A stretch of 64,000 nucleotides of DNA, taken from the NCBI GenBank assembly GCA_963712565.1, contig CAVQIP010000044.1, forward strand, positions 62,001 through 126,000, written 5' to 3'. The translations under genes and the position numbers were made by a program. This document shows positions 11,206 through 20,667 of the stretch, piece by piece. The notes below the pieces were generated by a model, which worked only from the letters and a program-made list of their open reading frames with translations, was not told where the DNA came from and made no database searches. Origin of the DNA: VAZQ01 sp963712565. Its GTDB lineage: Bacteria > Pseudomonadota > Alphaproteobacteria > Rhizobiales > Xanthobacteraceae. Numbering within the stretch: the first letter of the stretch is position 1; every line of letters starts with the position of its first letter.

Positions 11206-12246
11206 TCAGCGCCGCTCCTCGCCGTGCTGCTTGCGCCGCGCGTTCACGGCGAGCGCCAGCAGCGCGCGCTGGGTGATCATTTCGCCCAGCACGGATTGCC
11301 GCCGCGTCTCAAGCGCGGCTTCGGCGAGCTGCGCCATCGCACGTTCGAGCCGGAGCGATGTCCAGGTCCCCAGCGCCGTCTTGACCGCGTCCTCGCGGCT
11401 GAAATGGACGTAGGTAGCGCCGACGGCCTCTTCGATCGAGGCGCCCGCGTCGACGGCGAGCCTCGCCTTGTGCAGCTGCGCCACCTGGCGCAGCGCCGCC
11501 CCGATGATCGCGCCCGGCGTCGTGCCGGCGACGCGCGCCTTGCCGAACTGGACTTCGAGCTCGCCGGTGCGCCCGGCGAAGGCGGCGTCGATCAAGCCGT
11601 CGAGCGCGAGCGCCGAGGCGTCGGCGACCACCGCCACGATGTCGTCGAGCTCCACGCGCGGCTTGCCACGCGCGTACAGCGCGAGCTTGCGCAGCTCCTG
11701 GCGCGATGCGATGCGATCGCCGCCGAGCAGCGGAACGAGCGCGGCGCGCGCCGGCGGCGAGATGGAGAGGCCCGCCTCGCGCATCTCGTCGTCGATCAGG
11801 CGAACGAGATTCTTCTCGCTGTCGGCGTAACAGGGCAGCGCCGCCGCGGTCTTGGCACGCTCGCAGATCGCGCGCAGCGGCGCATTGCGCTTGAGATCAC
11901 CGGCCTCGATCACCACCCGGCAGTCCGGCGCGGGAGATGCGATCAGCGCTTCGACCGCGGCGACGAAGTTGCGGCCGCCGGCCTTCACCCAGACCGCGCG
12001 GCGCCCGCCGAACAGCGGAATGGTGTTGGCCTCCTCGATCAGGCGCGTGGGCTCGCCGGCAAGATCGTCGCCGTCGAGGCGCGCGAGCTGAAAGGGATCG
12101 CTGGGGTCGTCGACCGCGGCGCGCACCAGCGCGTCCACGCGCTCGCGCACCAGGCCGGCGTCCGGGCCGAACACCAGCATGATCGGGCGGGCCGGATCGG
12201 GGCGCGCGACGAACCTGTCGACGTCGGCGGGTTTGATGGCGACCAT
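11206..12246 (-). CDS. holA: DNA polymerase III subunit delta
   Basis: Clamp-loader subunit that opens the sliding clamp. The intact 346-residue product matches family length. The start MVAIKPADVDRFVARPDPARP and the following LVFGPDAGLVRERVDALV are characteristic of alphaproteobacterial HolA, as are LIEEANTIPLFGGRRAVWVK and LLGGDRIASRQELRKLALYA. It lies downstream of lptE and leuS on the same strand with a 15-base gap to lptE, the usual alphaproteobacterial leuS-lptE-holA order. Confidence 0.94.
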   Translation of the reverse strand: MVAIKPADVDRFVARPDPARPIMLVFGPDAGLVRERVDALVRAAVDDPSDPFQLARLDGDDLAGEPTRLIEEANTIPLFGGRRAVWVKAGGRNFVAAVEALIASPAPDCRVVIEAGDLKRNAPLRAICERAKTAAALPCYADSEKNLVRLIDDEMREAGLSISPPARAALVPLLGGDRIASRQELRKLALYARGKPRVELDDIVAVVADASALALDGLIDAAFAGRTGELEVQFGKARVAGTTPGAIIGAALRQVAQLHKARLAVDAGASIEEAVGATYVHFSREDAVKTALGTWTSLRLERAMAQLAEAALETRRQSVLGEMITQRALLALAVNARRKQHGEERR

Positions 12247-12261
12247 GGGATGTCGATCGTG

Positions 12262-12978
12262 CTATGAGCGGACTCGCGCTGGTACATGCGAAGTGCGGTA
12301 CAACCGCTTCGCAACAAGTCGATGGTGTCCGTCAAGCCCGGCAAGTGCGCGCCGACAGGCGAACCGGTCCCGCCTGTCGCGATCCGCGTACGTTCCCGCA
12401 ATGAAATAGGAAGCGAGCCGCGACCGGATGTTGTCGGCGATCACCTTGGCGGCGCGGTTCTCGGCGTCGCGCAATCCGCGCATGCGGGCGAACCGCTGCT
12501 GCTGGCCGGGGATGTCGTAGGACACGCGGGCAAAGGTCTGCCCGGTCACCACCACCTTGCCGGTGGCGATTTCGGTCAACGAATAGGTGGCGTTGATGCC
12601 GTAATTCTCGATGTCCGGCCGCGAGGTGTTGACATCGACGATGATCGAGGCGCGCGTGGAGGTCATGGAGATCTTCAGCCGGTGGGTGGGCGGCGCGGCG
12701 TAGCCGCCGCCGGTGAAGTCGAACAACAGCGCGTTGCGGATTTCGACCGCGAGCCGCGCCTCGTCGGTTCCCTTCGGCGCGTCGATCTGGACGACATCGA
12801 CGGCGCTGAGCTGGTCACGCAGGATCGGCCCGCCGGTCGGGGAGTGCTCGCCATAGAGCGGCTGGAAGCAGCCGCCCGCGAGCGCGGCGATCGCCAGCGC
12901 CGCGGCCGCGCGCACGAGGCGTCGCCGTCCCTGCACGCAGGCGAATCGGGCGTAGACCGCTACGGCCGTTGCTACCAT
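12262..12978 (-). CDS. lptE: LPS-assembly lipoprotein LptE
   Basis: Outer-membrane lipoprotein that plugs LptD and helps insert LPS. The N-terminal lipoprotein signal ends in the lipobox LAGG-C with the acylated cysteine at residue 37, followed by FQPLYGEHSP. The body (VDVVQIDAPKGTDEARLAVE, NATYSLTEIATGKVV, AENRAAKVIADNI, RLASYFIAGT) matches LptE. Homologues normally end soon after that last motif. Here the frame continues about 40 arginine-rich residues, so an indel near 12400 may have hidden the native stop. Confidence 0.88.
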   Translation of the reverse strand: MVATAVAVYARFACVQGRRRLVRAAAALAIAALAGGCFQPLYGEHSPTGGPILRDQLSAVDVVQIDAPKGTDEARLAVEIRNALLFDFTGGGYAAPPTHRLKISMTSTRASIIVDVNTSRPDIENYGINATYSLTEIATGKVVVTGQTFARVSYDIPGQQQRFARMRGLRDAENRAAKVIADNIRSRLASYFIAGTYADRDRRDRFACRRALAGLDGHHRLVAKRLYRTSHVPARVRS

Positions 12979-12990
12979 CCCCCACCCCTA

Positions 12991-13016
12991 TTTCCTTCCC
13001 CGCGCGAGGAAGGAAA
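12991..13016. repeat. Inverted repeat in the leuS-lptE gap
   Basis: TTTCCTTCC and GGAAGGAAA form 9-base arms around CCGCGCGA in the 44-base gap between the leuS stop and the lptE start. It could be an RNA hairpin that tunes downstream lptE expression or protects the upstream 3' end. No T-run follows, so it is not a standard intrinsic terminator. Confidence 0.6.
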
Positions 13017-13022
13017 CCCCTA

Positions 13023-15677
13023 TCAAGCCACCACGTTCACGATCCGCTGCGGGACCACGATCACCTTCTTGGGCGGCTTGCCGTCGAGCGCCCTTTTTAC
13101 CGCATCGAGGGCCAAGACGGCAGCTTCAATCTCGGTATTTGGCGCATTTCGGGCAACTGTGACATCGCCGCGCTTCTTACCATTGATTTGGACCGGAAGT
13201 GTGATCGTGCTCTCGACCAGCAAATCGGGCTCGAGTTTCGGCCAAGCCTCGGACGCTACTAGGGTTTTGTGCCCGAGCGCGGCCCAGCACTCCTCCGCCA
13301 GATGGGGCATCATGGGGTGGAACAGCCGCACCAGGATATCGACGGCTTCCCGCGCCGCCCAGCGGTAGTCCGCGGTTGGCTCGGTTTCGAGGTCCGCGAG
13401 CGAGGCCTGGAAGGCGTTGGCGAACTCGTAGATGTGGGCGATGCCGACGTTGAACCGCAGCCGCTCGATGTCCTCCGAGACCTGCGCGAGGGCGCGGTGG
13501 GCGGCCTTGCGCAAGGCGAGCGCCGGCTCGCCGAAGGCCGCCGGCCGCGGCAGATCGGCCGCCGCCGCCACCTCGCCGGCCTCGCGGATGAGGCGCCAGA
13601 GCCGCTGCACGAACCGCCAGGCGCCCTGCACGCCCTCCTCGGTCCAGATCACGTCGCGCTCGGGCGGCGAATCCGACAGCATGAACCAGCGCGCGGTGTC
13701 GGCGCCGTAGCCGGCGATGATGTCGTCGGGGTCGACGGTGTTCTTCTTCGACTTCGACATCTTCTCGATCGCGCCGATCTCGACCGGCTCGCCGGTCGCG
13801 ATCAGGATCGCGCGGCGCTCAGCGCCCGCGCCCTCGACCTTCACCTCGGCGGGCAAGACCCATTCTCCGTTCGCCGCCTGATAGGTCTCGTGCACGACCA
13901 TGCCTTGGGTGAACAGACCCGCGAACGGCTCGTCGAGCCCGGCATGGCCGGTCGCCTTCATCGCGCGGGTGAAGAAGCGGCTGTAGAGCAGATGCAGGAT
14001 CGCGTGCTCGACGCCGCCGATATATTGATCGACCGGCAGCCAGTGGTCGACCTGCTTGCGGTCGGTGGGCGCGGTCTCGATCCACGGATCGGTGAAGCGC
14101 GCGAAGTACCAGGACGAATCGACGAAGGTGTCCATGGTATCGGTCTCGCGCCGCGCCGGCGCACCGCATTTCGGACAGGCGACGTGCTTCCAGGTGGGAT
14201 GGCGGTCGAGCGGATTGCCCGGTCCGTCGAAGTCGACGTCGTCGGGCAGCGTCACCGGCAGGTCGCTTTCCGGCACCGGCACGATGCCGCAGCGCTCGCA
14301 ATGGATCACCGGGATCGGGCAGCCCCAGTAGCGCTGGCGCGAAATGCCCCAGTCGCGCAGGCGGAAATTGACCTGGCGGGCGGCGACCGGACGATTGCCG
14401 CGCGATGCGCGTTCGAGCCGCCGTGCCACCTCCTCCTTCGCCGCCTCGATGGTCATGCCGTCGAGGAAGCGCGAATTGATCATGTGCCCGTCGCCGTCAT
14501 AGGCGGTGTCGGTGATGATGAAGGTGTTCGGGTCCTGTCCCGGCGGGCACACGACAGGCGTGTTGCCGAGCGCGTACTTGTTGGCGAAATCGAGGTCGCG
14601 CTGGTCGTGCGCCGGGCAGCCGAAGATCGCGCCGGTGCCGTAGTCCATGACGATGAAATTGGCGACGTAGACCGGCAGCTTCCAATCCGGATCGAACGGA
14701 TGGACGGCCTTCATTCCGGTGTCGAAGCCCTGCTTCTCCGCGGTGTCGATGAGTTGCTGCGCCGTGCCGTGGCGGTTGCATTCGGCGATGAATTCCGCGA
14801 GCGCAGGATTCTTCGCCGCCGCCGCGGCGGCGAGCGGATGATCGGGTGAGAGCGCCATGAACTTGGCGCCGAACAGCGTGTCGTGGCGCGTGGTGAAGAC
14901 TTCGAGCTCATCCTGCGCGTTCGGCGTGGTCGCGGGGTCGAGCGCGAAGCGGATGAGCAGCCCTTCCGAGCGGCCGATCCAATTGCGCTGCATGAGGCGC
15001 ACCTTCTCGGGCCAGCGGTCGAGGCGGTCGAGCGCTTGCAGCAGATCCTCGGAAAACTTGGTGATGGCGAAATACCACTGCGGCATTTCCCGCTGCACGA
15101 CGATGGCGTCCGAGCGCCAGCCGCGCCCGTCGATCACCTGCTCGTTGGCGAGCACGGTCTGGTCGATCGGGTCCCAGTTCACCTTGCCGAGCTTGCGCTC
15201 GACCAGGCCCGCGCGCAGGAAGTCGAGGAACATCTTCTGCTGGTGCTTGTAGTAGGCGGGATCGCAGGTCGCGATCTCCCGCGCCCAGTCGAGCGAGAGG
15301 CCCATCGACTGGAGCTGCGCCTTCATCGCCGCGATGTTCTGGTAGGTCCAGGCCTTGGGGTGGACCTTGCGCTCGATCGCGGCGTTCTCCGCCGGCATGC
15401 CGAAGGCGTCCCAGCCCATGGGATGGAGCACGTTGAAGCCCATGGCGCGCTTGAAGCGCGCGACCACGTCGCCCATGGCGTAGTTGCGCACGTGCCCGAT
15501 GTGGATGCGCCCGGACGGATAGGGGAACATCTCCAGCACGTAGTATTTCGGGCGCGGGTCGTCGTTGGCGGCGACGAAGATGCCCCGCTCGTCCCAAACC
15601 TTTTGCCAGCGAGCCTCCGCCGCGCGGGGGTTGTAGCGTTCCGGGGTCTTGGCTGACGTCATCCTGCGTGGGTCCAA
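13023..15677 (-). CDS. leuS: Leucyl-tRNA synthetase
   Basis: Class I synthetase charging tRNA-Leu. The intact 884-residue frame has the HIGH motif in YPSGRIHIGHVRNY (residues 59-62), the KMSKS motif in EKMSKSKKNTVDPDD (about residue 640), a CP1 editing domain between them with the GCPAHDQRDL segment, and a C-terminal anticodon-binding region ending in the Lys-rich KPPKKVIVVPQRIVNVVA. Start could be M1 or the ATG at 15662 (MTSAKTPERYNPR). It is first in the leuS-lptE-holA transcription unit. It is one of the long genes here without any frame damage. Confidence 0.97.
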   Translation of the reverse strand: MDPRRMTSAKTPERYNPRAAEARWQKVWDERGIFVAANDDPRPKYYVLEMFPYPSGRIHIGHVRNYAMGDVVARFKRAMGFNVLHPMGWDAFGMPAENAAIERKVHPKAWTYQNIAAMKAQLQSMGLSLDWAREIATCDPAYYKHQQKMFLDFLRAGLVERKLGKVNWDPIDQTVLANEQVIDGRGWRSDAIVVQREMPQWYFAITKFSEDLLQALDRLDRWPEKVRLMQRNWIGRSEGLLIRFALDPATTPNAQDELEVFTTRHDTLFGAKFMALSPDHPLAAAAAAKNPALAEFIAECNRHGTAQQLIDTAEKQGFDTGMKAVHPFDPDWKLPVYVANFIVMDYGTGAIFGCPAHDQRDLDFANKYALGNTPVVCPPGQDPNTFIITDTAYDGDGHMINSRFLDGMTIEAAKEEVARRLERASRGNRPVAARQVNFRLRDWGISRQRYWGCPIPVIHCERCGIVPVPESDLPVTLPDDVDFDGPGNPLDRHPTWKHVACPKCGAPARRETDTMDTFVDSSWYFARFTDPWIETAPTDRKQVDHWLPVDQYIGGVEHAILHLLYSRFFTRAMKATGHAGLDEPFAGLFTQGMVVHETYQAANGEWVLPAEVKVEGAGAERRAILIATGEPVEIGAIEKMSKSKKNTVDPDDIIAGYGADTARWFMLSDSPPERDVIWTEEGVQGAWRFVQRLWRLIREAGEVAAAADLPRPAAFGEPALALRKAAHRALAQVSEDIERLRFNVGIAHIYEFANAFQASLADLETEPTADYRWAAREAVDILVRLFHPMMPHLAEECWAALGHKTLVASEAWPKLEPDLLVESTITLPVQINGKKRGDVTVARNAPNTEIEAAVLALDAVKRALDGKPPKKVIVVPQRIVNVVA

Positions 15678-15871
15678 GAGGTCAAGAACCAGAACGCAAG
15701 AATTAGGCGCTGGACGCTAATAAATCGTGCGTTTGGTCCGGTTTTCGGGTCGCACTTGGACAGAAAGCGCCGGCCGGGTCAACGGTTGGGGGCGTCGCGG
15801 GGTACTCGATCGCGGTGGGAGCCGGCGGCGTTGCGAATGGCTGCGCAAATCGGGTGGCGCACCAATCTTCG

Positions 15872-15883
15872 AATTGAGCGCAA
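15872..15883 (+). promoter_or_regulatory. Possible Ada operator upstream of ada
   Basis: AATTGAGCGCAA closely resembles the E. coli ada operator word AATTAAAGCGCAA, with one base less in the spacer. It lies 88 bases before the likely ada start in the 293-base gap between divergent leuS and ada. If real, methylated Ada would activate its own gene here. The rest of the gap shows no other clear signal. Confidence 0.4.
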
Positions 15884-15970
15884 GGAGCGGAGTGCTTGCC
15901 GCCCTGCGATCCCTAGATTGCCCACGGAGACGGAACCGCTGGTTCTGTGCGAACCCGATGGAGCATTATA

Positions 15971-17059
15971 ATGTTGTCCACGATGATGTCAGCGAACGAA
16001 ACAAACCGGCCATTGCCGTTGAATGACGGCGCGCGCTGGCGCGCGGTCGAGCGGCGCGACCGCGACGCCGACGGCAGGTTCGTCTATTCCGTGCGCACGA
16101 CCGGCGTCTATTGCCGGCCGTCCTGCGCGGCGCGGCTGCCGCGGCGCGAGAACGTGGCGTTCCACGCGACCTGCGCCGACGCCGAGCGCGCGGGATTTCG
16201 GCCCTGCAAGCGCTGCCGGCCGAACGAGCCCGCGCTCGTCCAGGCGCAGGCCGCCGCGGTGGCGAAAGCGTGTCGGCTGATCGAGCAGGCGGAAGAAGCC
16301 CCCAGCCTCGCCGCCTTGGCGCAAGCCGCAGGCTTGAGCCGCTTCCACTTCCATCGGGTGTTCAAAGCCGTGACCGGCGTGACGCCCAAGGCCTACGCCG
16401 ATGCCCATCGCGGCCAGCGCGTGCGCACGGAGCTGACGTCGAGCGATACCGTCACCCAGGCGATCTATGGCGCAGGTTTCAACTCCAACGGCCGTTTCTA
16501 CGCCGCCGCGCCCGGGTTGCTCGGCATGACGCCGACCGAGTTCCGCGCCGGCGGCAGTGGGCGCGTCATCCGCTTCGCGGTCGGCGAGTGCTCGCTCGGA
16601 GCGATCCTGGTGGCGGCAACGGACAAGGGCGTCTGTGCCATCGAGTTCGGCGACGATCCCGATGCATTGGTGCGCGGCCTGCAGGATCGCTTTCCGAGCG
16701 CGCGGCTGGTCGGCGGCGACGCAAGCTTCGAGCAGCTGGTGGCCAAGGTGGTGGGCTTCGTCGAGGCGCCGGCGCAAGGCCTCGAACTGCCGCTCGACAT
16801 CCGCGGCACCGCCTTCCAGCAGCGGGTGTGGGACGCGTTGCGCGCGATTCCGCCGGGCTCGACCGCGAGCTATCGCGAGATCGCCGCGCGCATCGGCGCG
16901 CCGAAAGCGGTGCGTGCGGTGGCGCAGGCCTGCGCGTCGAATGCGATCGCGGTCGCCATTCCCTGCCACCGGGTGGTGCGCACGGACGGCGCGAGCTCGG
17001 GCTATCGCTGGGGCGTCGCGCGCAAGCGCGCCCTGCTGGCGCGGGAGCGGGTGGCATGA
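15971..17059 (+). CDS. ada: Bifunctional transcriptional activator / DNA repair methyltransferase Ada
   Basis: Repairs alkylated DNA and activates the adaptive response. The N-terminal zinc domain has methyl-acceptor cysteines in GVYCRPSC and further zinc ligands in PCKRC. An AraC-type helix-turn-helix follows (LAALAQAAGLSRFHFHRVFK). The C-terminal O6-alkylguanine transferase contains the active-site motif PCHRV. The product is 362 residues from the ATG at 15971; the ATG at 15983 or 15986 is equally plausible. It is divergent from leuS. The next gene starts 17 bases after its stop. Confidence 0.95.
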   Translation: MLSTMMSANETNRPLPLNDGARWRAVERRDRDADGRFVYSVRTTGVYCRPSCAARLPRRENVAFHATCADAERAGFRPCKRCRPNEPALVQAQAAAVAKACRLIEQAEEAPSLAALAQAAGLSRFHFHRVFKAVTGVTPKAYADAHRGQRVRTELTSSDTVTQAIYGAGFNSNGRFYAAAPGLLGMTPTEFRAGGSGRVIRFAVGECSLGAILVAATDKGVCAIEFGDDPDALVRGLQDRFPSARLVGGDASFEQLVAKVVGFVEAPAQGLELPLDIRGTAFQQRVWDALRAIPPGSTASYREIAARIGAPKAVRAVAQACASNAIAVAIPCHRVVRTDGASSGYRWGVARKRALLARERVA

Positions 17060-17075
17060 CCCGTGTGCCGACGCC

Positions 17076-17774
17076 ATGACGAGCGCTGCCACGGAGGTCC
17101 TCGAAACGCCGTTGGCCCGGGTGCGCGCCGAGATCGCGCGCGCCTGCGCCGAGGCCGGGCGCGATCCGGCCGCGGTGACGCTGGTCGCGATTTCGAAAAC
17201 CTTCGACGCACCGGCGATCGAGCCGGTGATCGCCGCCGGCCAGCGGGTGTTCGGCGAAAACCGCGTGCAGGAGGCGAAGGCGAAATGGCCGGCGCTCAAG
17301 GCGCGCCATCCCGGGATCGAGCTTCATCTGGTCGGATCGCTGCAATCGAACAAGGCGAAGGAAGCGGTGGCGCTGTTCGACGCCATCCATTCGGTCGACC
17401 GCGCGAGCCTCGCCGAGGCCTTGGCCAAGGAGATCGCCAAGCAGGGCCGCGCGCCGACCTTGTTCGTCGAGGTCAATACCGGCGCCGAGCCGCAGAAGGC
17501 GGGCGTGCTGCCGGAGGCGGCCGACGCATTCATCAACACGTGCCGGGAACGCTACGGCCTCGCCATCGCCGGCCTCATGTGCATTCCCCCGGCCGACGAG
17601 CCGCCGGCGCCGCATTTCGCCCTGACCGCCAAGATCGCCAAACGCAACGGACTGTCGCTCCTGTCCATGGGGATGAGCGCGGATTTCCCGCTCGCCATCG
17701 CGTTCGGCGCCACCCACGTGCGGGTGGGAACCGCGATCTTCGGGGAAAGGGATCGACCGGCAGCCGCACGCTAA
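17076..17774 (+). CDS. YggS/PLPBP-family pyridoxal-phosphate homeostasis protein
   Basis: PLP-binding protein without known catalysis, involved in vitamin B6 and amino-acid balance. The 232-residue TIM-barrel product carries the PLP lysine K41 in TLVAISKTF. The signatures FGENRVQEAKAKWP, LHLVGSLQSNKAKEA, GLMCIPP and LSMGMSADFPLAIAFGATHVRVGTAIFG are present. Start MTSAATEVLE lies 17 bases after ada, so co-transcription is likely. It converges with the L,D-transpeptidase-like gene, overlapping its end by four bases. Confidence 0.93.
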   Translation: MTSAATEVLETPLARVRAEIARACAEAGRDPAAVTLVAISKTFDAPAIEPVIAAGQRVFGENRVQEAKAKWPALKARHPGIELHLVGSLQSNKAKEAVALFDAIHSVDRASLAEALAKEIAKQGRAPTLFVEVNTGAEPQKAGVLPEAADAFINTCRERYGLAIAGLMCIPPADEPPAPHFALTAKIAKRNGLSLLSMGMSADFPLAIAFGATHVRVGTAIFGERDRPAAAR

Positions 17775-18319
17775 GACTGAATTTCGATTCGGGTCTTCGT
17801 TCCCAGGCCCGCGAGGAGCCGCCGGAGGTCGTTCAGCCCGAGCGCCACGCATCCCGCGGTCGGCGACCGGTTGGGCCGCGCCACATGCACGAACACGGCG
17901 CTGCCCCGGCCGGCGACCCGCGGCCGGGTGTTGTGGTCGAGCTCGACGACGAAGTCGTAGAGCCGATCGTCCCGCCACAGCCGGTCGCCTGGTTCAGTGG
18001 CCGAGCGCTGGAAGGGGCGGTTGTAGCGACGGTCGCTGGTATCTTCGCACCAAGCCAGATCGGGAGCGATGCGGCGCACGGGCAGCAAGGTGCGCGGCCG
18101 CGGGTGGCGATCGGCCCGCCACCACAGCCGCACGAAGCGGAAGCGCCCGCGCGGGGTGGCGCCGTCGCCCTCGCACTTGTTGGCGCGGATGCCCGCGCGG
18201 CCGAGCACGACCGGGATCGCCAGCGATCCCGCCAGCAGCACGCCCCGGCTGCGGTCGCCCGGCCGCATCCGGACGCGAACGAGCCCCAGCGAGCGGCGCC
18301 GGAGGGAACCGGCATTCAT
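17771..18319 (-). CDS. L,D-transpeptidase (YkuD)-like protein
   Basis: YkuD domains cross-link peptidoglycan or attach lipoproteins through a catalytic cysteine. The 182-residue product has the conserved core with H145 (FVHVARPNRSPTAGC) and catalytic C157 in SPTAGCVALG. YNRPFQ is also family-typical. There is no obvious signal peptide from MNAGSLRRRSLG, but the N-terminus is basic and followed by a hydrophobic stretch (GVLLAGSLAIPVVLG). Substrate is unknown. It is divergent from the response-regulator gene, about 110 bases apart. Confidence 0.85.
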   Translation of the reverse strand: MNAGSLRRRSLGLVRVRMRPGDRSRGVLLAGSLAIPVVLGRAGIRANKCEGDGATPRGRFRFVRLWWRADRHPRPRTLLPVRRIAPDLAWCEDTSDRRYNRPFQRSATEPGDRLWRDDRLYDFVVELDHNTRPRVAGRGSAVFVHVARPNRSPTAGCVALGLNDLRRLLAGLGTKTRIEIQS

Positions 18320-18432
18320 TTGCGCGCCGCGCAAGTATCCTCCAAGTAGCAAAGCCGCTTGCTCTTTTACCCCCGAATGCTCTACTCCGCGCAACGCCGT
18401 TCCGGGGCGAGGCCGTCCGGGGGGCCGAGCAG

Positions 18433-19119
18433 ATGACCAATACCCGCAAAATTCTGATCGTGGACGACGACGCCGAGCTGCGCGACGCGCTGGTCGAGCA
18501 GCTGGCGCTGCACGAGGAGTTCGAATCGATCGCGGTCGACAACGGCACCAAGGGGGTGCAGGCCGCCAAGGCCGGGCAGATCGATCTCGTGATCATGGAT
18601 GTGGGGCTGCCCGACGTGGACGGGCGGGAGGCGGTGCGCATCCTGCGCAAGAACGGCTTCAAGGCGCCGATCATCATGCTGACCGGCCACGACACCGATT
18701 CCGACACCATTCTCGGCCTCGAATCCGGCGCCAACGACTACGTCACCAAGCCGTTCCGCTTCGCGGTGCTGCTGGCGCGCATCCGCGCCCAGTTGCGCCA
18801 GCACGAGGCGAGCGAGGACGCGGTGTTCACCATCGGGCCGTATACCTTCCGGCCGAGCTCGAAGCTCCTGCTCAACCCCAAGGGCAACAAGGTCCGGCTC
18901 ACCGAGAAGGAGACTGCGATCCTGCGCTATCTCTACCGCGCCGGCCAGCGTCCGGTCTCGCGCGAGACGCTGTTGCAGGAGGTCTGGGGCTACAATTCCG
19001 GCGTCACCACCCACACGCTCGAGACCCACATCTACCGGCTGCGCCAGAAGGTCGAGAAGGACGCCGCCAGTCCCTCCATCCTGGTCACCGAAGCGGGCGG
19101 CTACAAGCTGGTGCCTTGA
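18433..19119 (+). CDS. OmpR-family response regulator
   Basis: The 228-residue two-domain regulator has a receiver with acidic pocket D11-D13, phospho-acceptor D56 (VIMDVGLPD) and K106 (VTKPFRF). A winged-helix DNA-binding domain follows (RLTEKETAILRYLYRA, THTLETHIYRLRQKVE). No histidine kinase lies beside it. Targets are unknown. The start MTNTRKILIVDDD follows a GGGGGGCCGAGCAG leader. A small cyclic-nucleotide-type sensor gene starts 12 bases downstream, so the pair probably forms an operon. Confidence 0.9.
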   Translation: MTNTRKILIVDDDAELRDALVEQLALHEEFESIAVDNGTKGVQAAKAGQIDLVIMDVGLPDVDGREAVRILRKNGFKAPIIMLTGHDTDSDTILGLESGANDYVTKPFRFAVLLARIRAQLRQHEASEDAVFTIGPYTFRPSSKLLLNPKGNKVRLTEKETAILRYLYRAGQRPVSRETLLQEVWGYNSGVTTHTLETHIYRLRQKVEKDAASPSILVTEAGGYKLVP

Positions 19120-19131
19120 CGCCGCCGCCCC

Positions 19132-19590
19132 ATGACCATCGACGACGACATCGCCTTCTTCGAACGGGTGCCGACGCTCAGCCTGTTGGGGCGCCAGGCG
19201 CTGCGCATTCTGGCGATCGGCGCGGAGAGCCGCTACGTCCACAGCGGCGAGGCGCTGTTCAACGCCGGCGACGAGGCCGACGGCGGCTTCGTGATCCAGG
19301 AGGGCCGCTTCAACCTGGCGTCGGCGGAAGACGGCCGCGAGCTCACGGTCGGGCCGGGCACGCTGCTGGGCGAGGTCGCGCTGTTCGCCGAGACCACGCG
19401 CCCGGCCACGGCGACCGCGCTCGAGCCCTCGACCGTGCTGTGCATTCCGCGCCCGCTGTTCCTCAAGATGTTGGACAGCTTCCCCGACGCGGCGCGCAAA
19501 TTCCGCGAGATCCTGGCGGCGCGCTTCGATCAATCGGTGCGCGAAATCGTCAATGTGCGCGCGCTGCTCGACGCGCAGGAACCGAAGTGA
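19132..19590 (+). CDS. Cyclic nucleotide-binding-domain protein without DNA-binding domain
   Basis: The 152-residue protein is a single CNBD/cupin-like barrel. Recognisable elements are FFERVPTLSLLG, the barrel core GEALFNAGDEADGGFVIQEG, and the phosphate-binding-cassette region GTLLGEVALFAETTRPATATA. No helix-turn-helix follows, unlike CRP, so it is a stand-alone sensor or a partner of the adjacent regulator. Whether it binds cAMP, cGMP or nothing cannot be decided here. Confidence 0.88.
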   Translation: MTIDDDIAFFERVPTLSLLGRQALRILAIGAESRYVHSGEALFNAGDEADGGFVIQEGRFNLASAEDGRELTVGPGTLLGEVALFAETTRPATATALEPSTVLCIPRPLFLKMLDSFPDAARKFREILAARFDQSVREIVNVRALLDAQEPK

Positions 19591-19604
19591 TCGCACGCCG
19601 GATC

Positions 19605-19689
19605 CTCACCTCTCAGGCGCGGGATTGACCCGCGCATCCAGCTTCATTGCAAAGAGCGTGGATTGCCGGGGCCAAGCCCGGCAATGACG
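19605..19689. repeat. GC-rich palindromic intergenic repeat
   Basis: Two hairpins (GCGCGGGATTGACCCGCGC and ATTGCCGGGGCCAAGCCCGGCAAT) form a convergent-gene spacer between the CNBD gene and xthA. The second belongs to the common rhizobial GGATTGCCGGG...CCCGGCAATGACG repeat class. Both sides could use it for transcription termination. Confidence 0.65.
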
Positions 19690-19705
19690 CAGGCGTGCGG
19701 CGGCC

Positions 19706-20524
19706 TCACACCTCCAGCGTCGCCGTCACCGGCACGTGGTCGGACGGCCGCGACCAGCCGCGCGAATGGCGCAGCACCCGTATGTCGCTGACGCGGTCGG
19801 CGAGCGCGGGCGCGACCCAGATGTGATCGAGCCGGCGGCCCTTGTCGGCGGTTTGCCAGTCGGGCGAACGGTAGCTCCACCACGTGTAGAGCTTGGCCGG
19901 CTCCGGCACGAGCATGCGCATGGCGTCGACCCAGCCGCCGGCCTTCTGCGCGGCGACGAGCTTCTCGCATTCGATCGGCGTGTGCGACACCACCCGCGAG
20001 CATCTGCTTGTGGCTCCAGACGTCGTGCTCGAGCGGCGCGACATTGAGGTCGCCGACCAGGATCATGCGGCTGGAGTCGCTGACAGCGCAGCCCGGCGCA
20101 TGCCCGCATCTCGTCGAGGAACGCGAGCTTGTGCGCGAATTTCGGATTGACCGCCGGATCGGGCATGTCGCCGCCGGCCGGCACGTAGAAATTATGCAGC
20201 GTGATCGGATCGCGCAGGCCGGCGCGCTCGCCGAACACGGCCGAGACGTGCCGGCAGTCGGTCTTGCCGCAGAACGATTGGATGTCGAAGCGACTCGAAC
20301 GGCAGGCGCGAGAGCACGACCACGCCGTGATAGCCCTTCTGCCCGTTGAGCGCGACGTGCTCGTAGCCGAGCCGCTTGAAGCGCTTGAGCGGAAACTTGT
20401 CGTCCGGACACTTGGTTTCCTGCAGGCACAGGATGTCCGGCCGCACCGCCTTGACGAATTTCGCCACGGCGTCGATGCGCAGCCGCACCGAATTGATGTT
20501 CCAGGTGGTGACGGTGAGCCGCAT
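19706..20524 (-). CDS. xthA: Exodeoxyribonuclease III, three frameshifts
   Basis: AP endonuclease and 3'-5' exonuclease of base-excision repair. Parts appear in successive frames. The start is MRLTVTTWNINSVRLRID with LQETKCPDDKFP. Next come FDIQSFCGKTDCRHVSAVFGERAGL and FYVPAGGDMPDP. ILVGDLNVAPLEHDVW then precedes VVSHTPIECEKLVAA, RRLDHIWVAP and SRGWSRPSDHVPV at the C-terminus. The catalytic GDLN and SDH motifs are present. Switches occur near 20290 (extra G in GAAGC), 20085 and 20000. The total is 819 bases (272 residues), consistent with three one-base insertions. Confidence 0.9.
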
Positions 20525-20667
20525 CAGAACCGGGAATCAGTCGTCAGTGATCGGTCGTCAGAGCGCAGATCGGAGTCCGACGCCGAGCGCGCCTGCGCCA
20601 GTAATTGGCGACGCGTGCGCGCAGGTCAAGCGTCTTGTCCGGATGACTGGTAGCTGATTCTCGTCCG

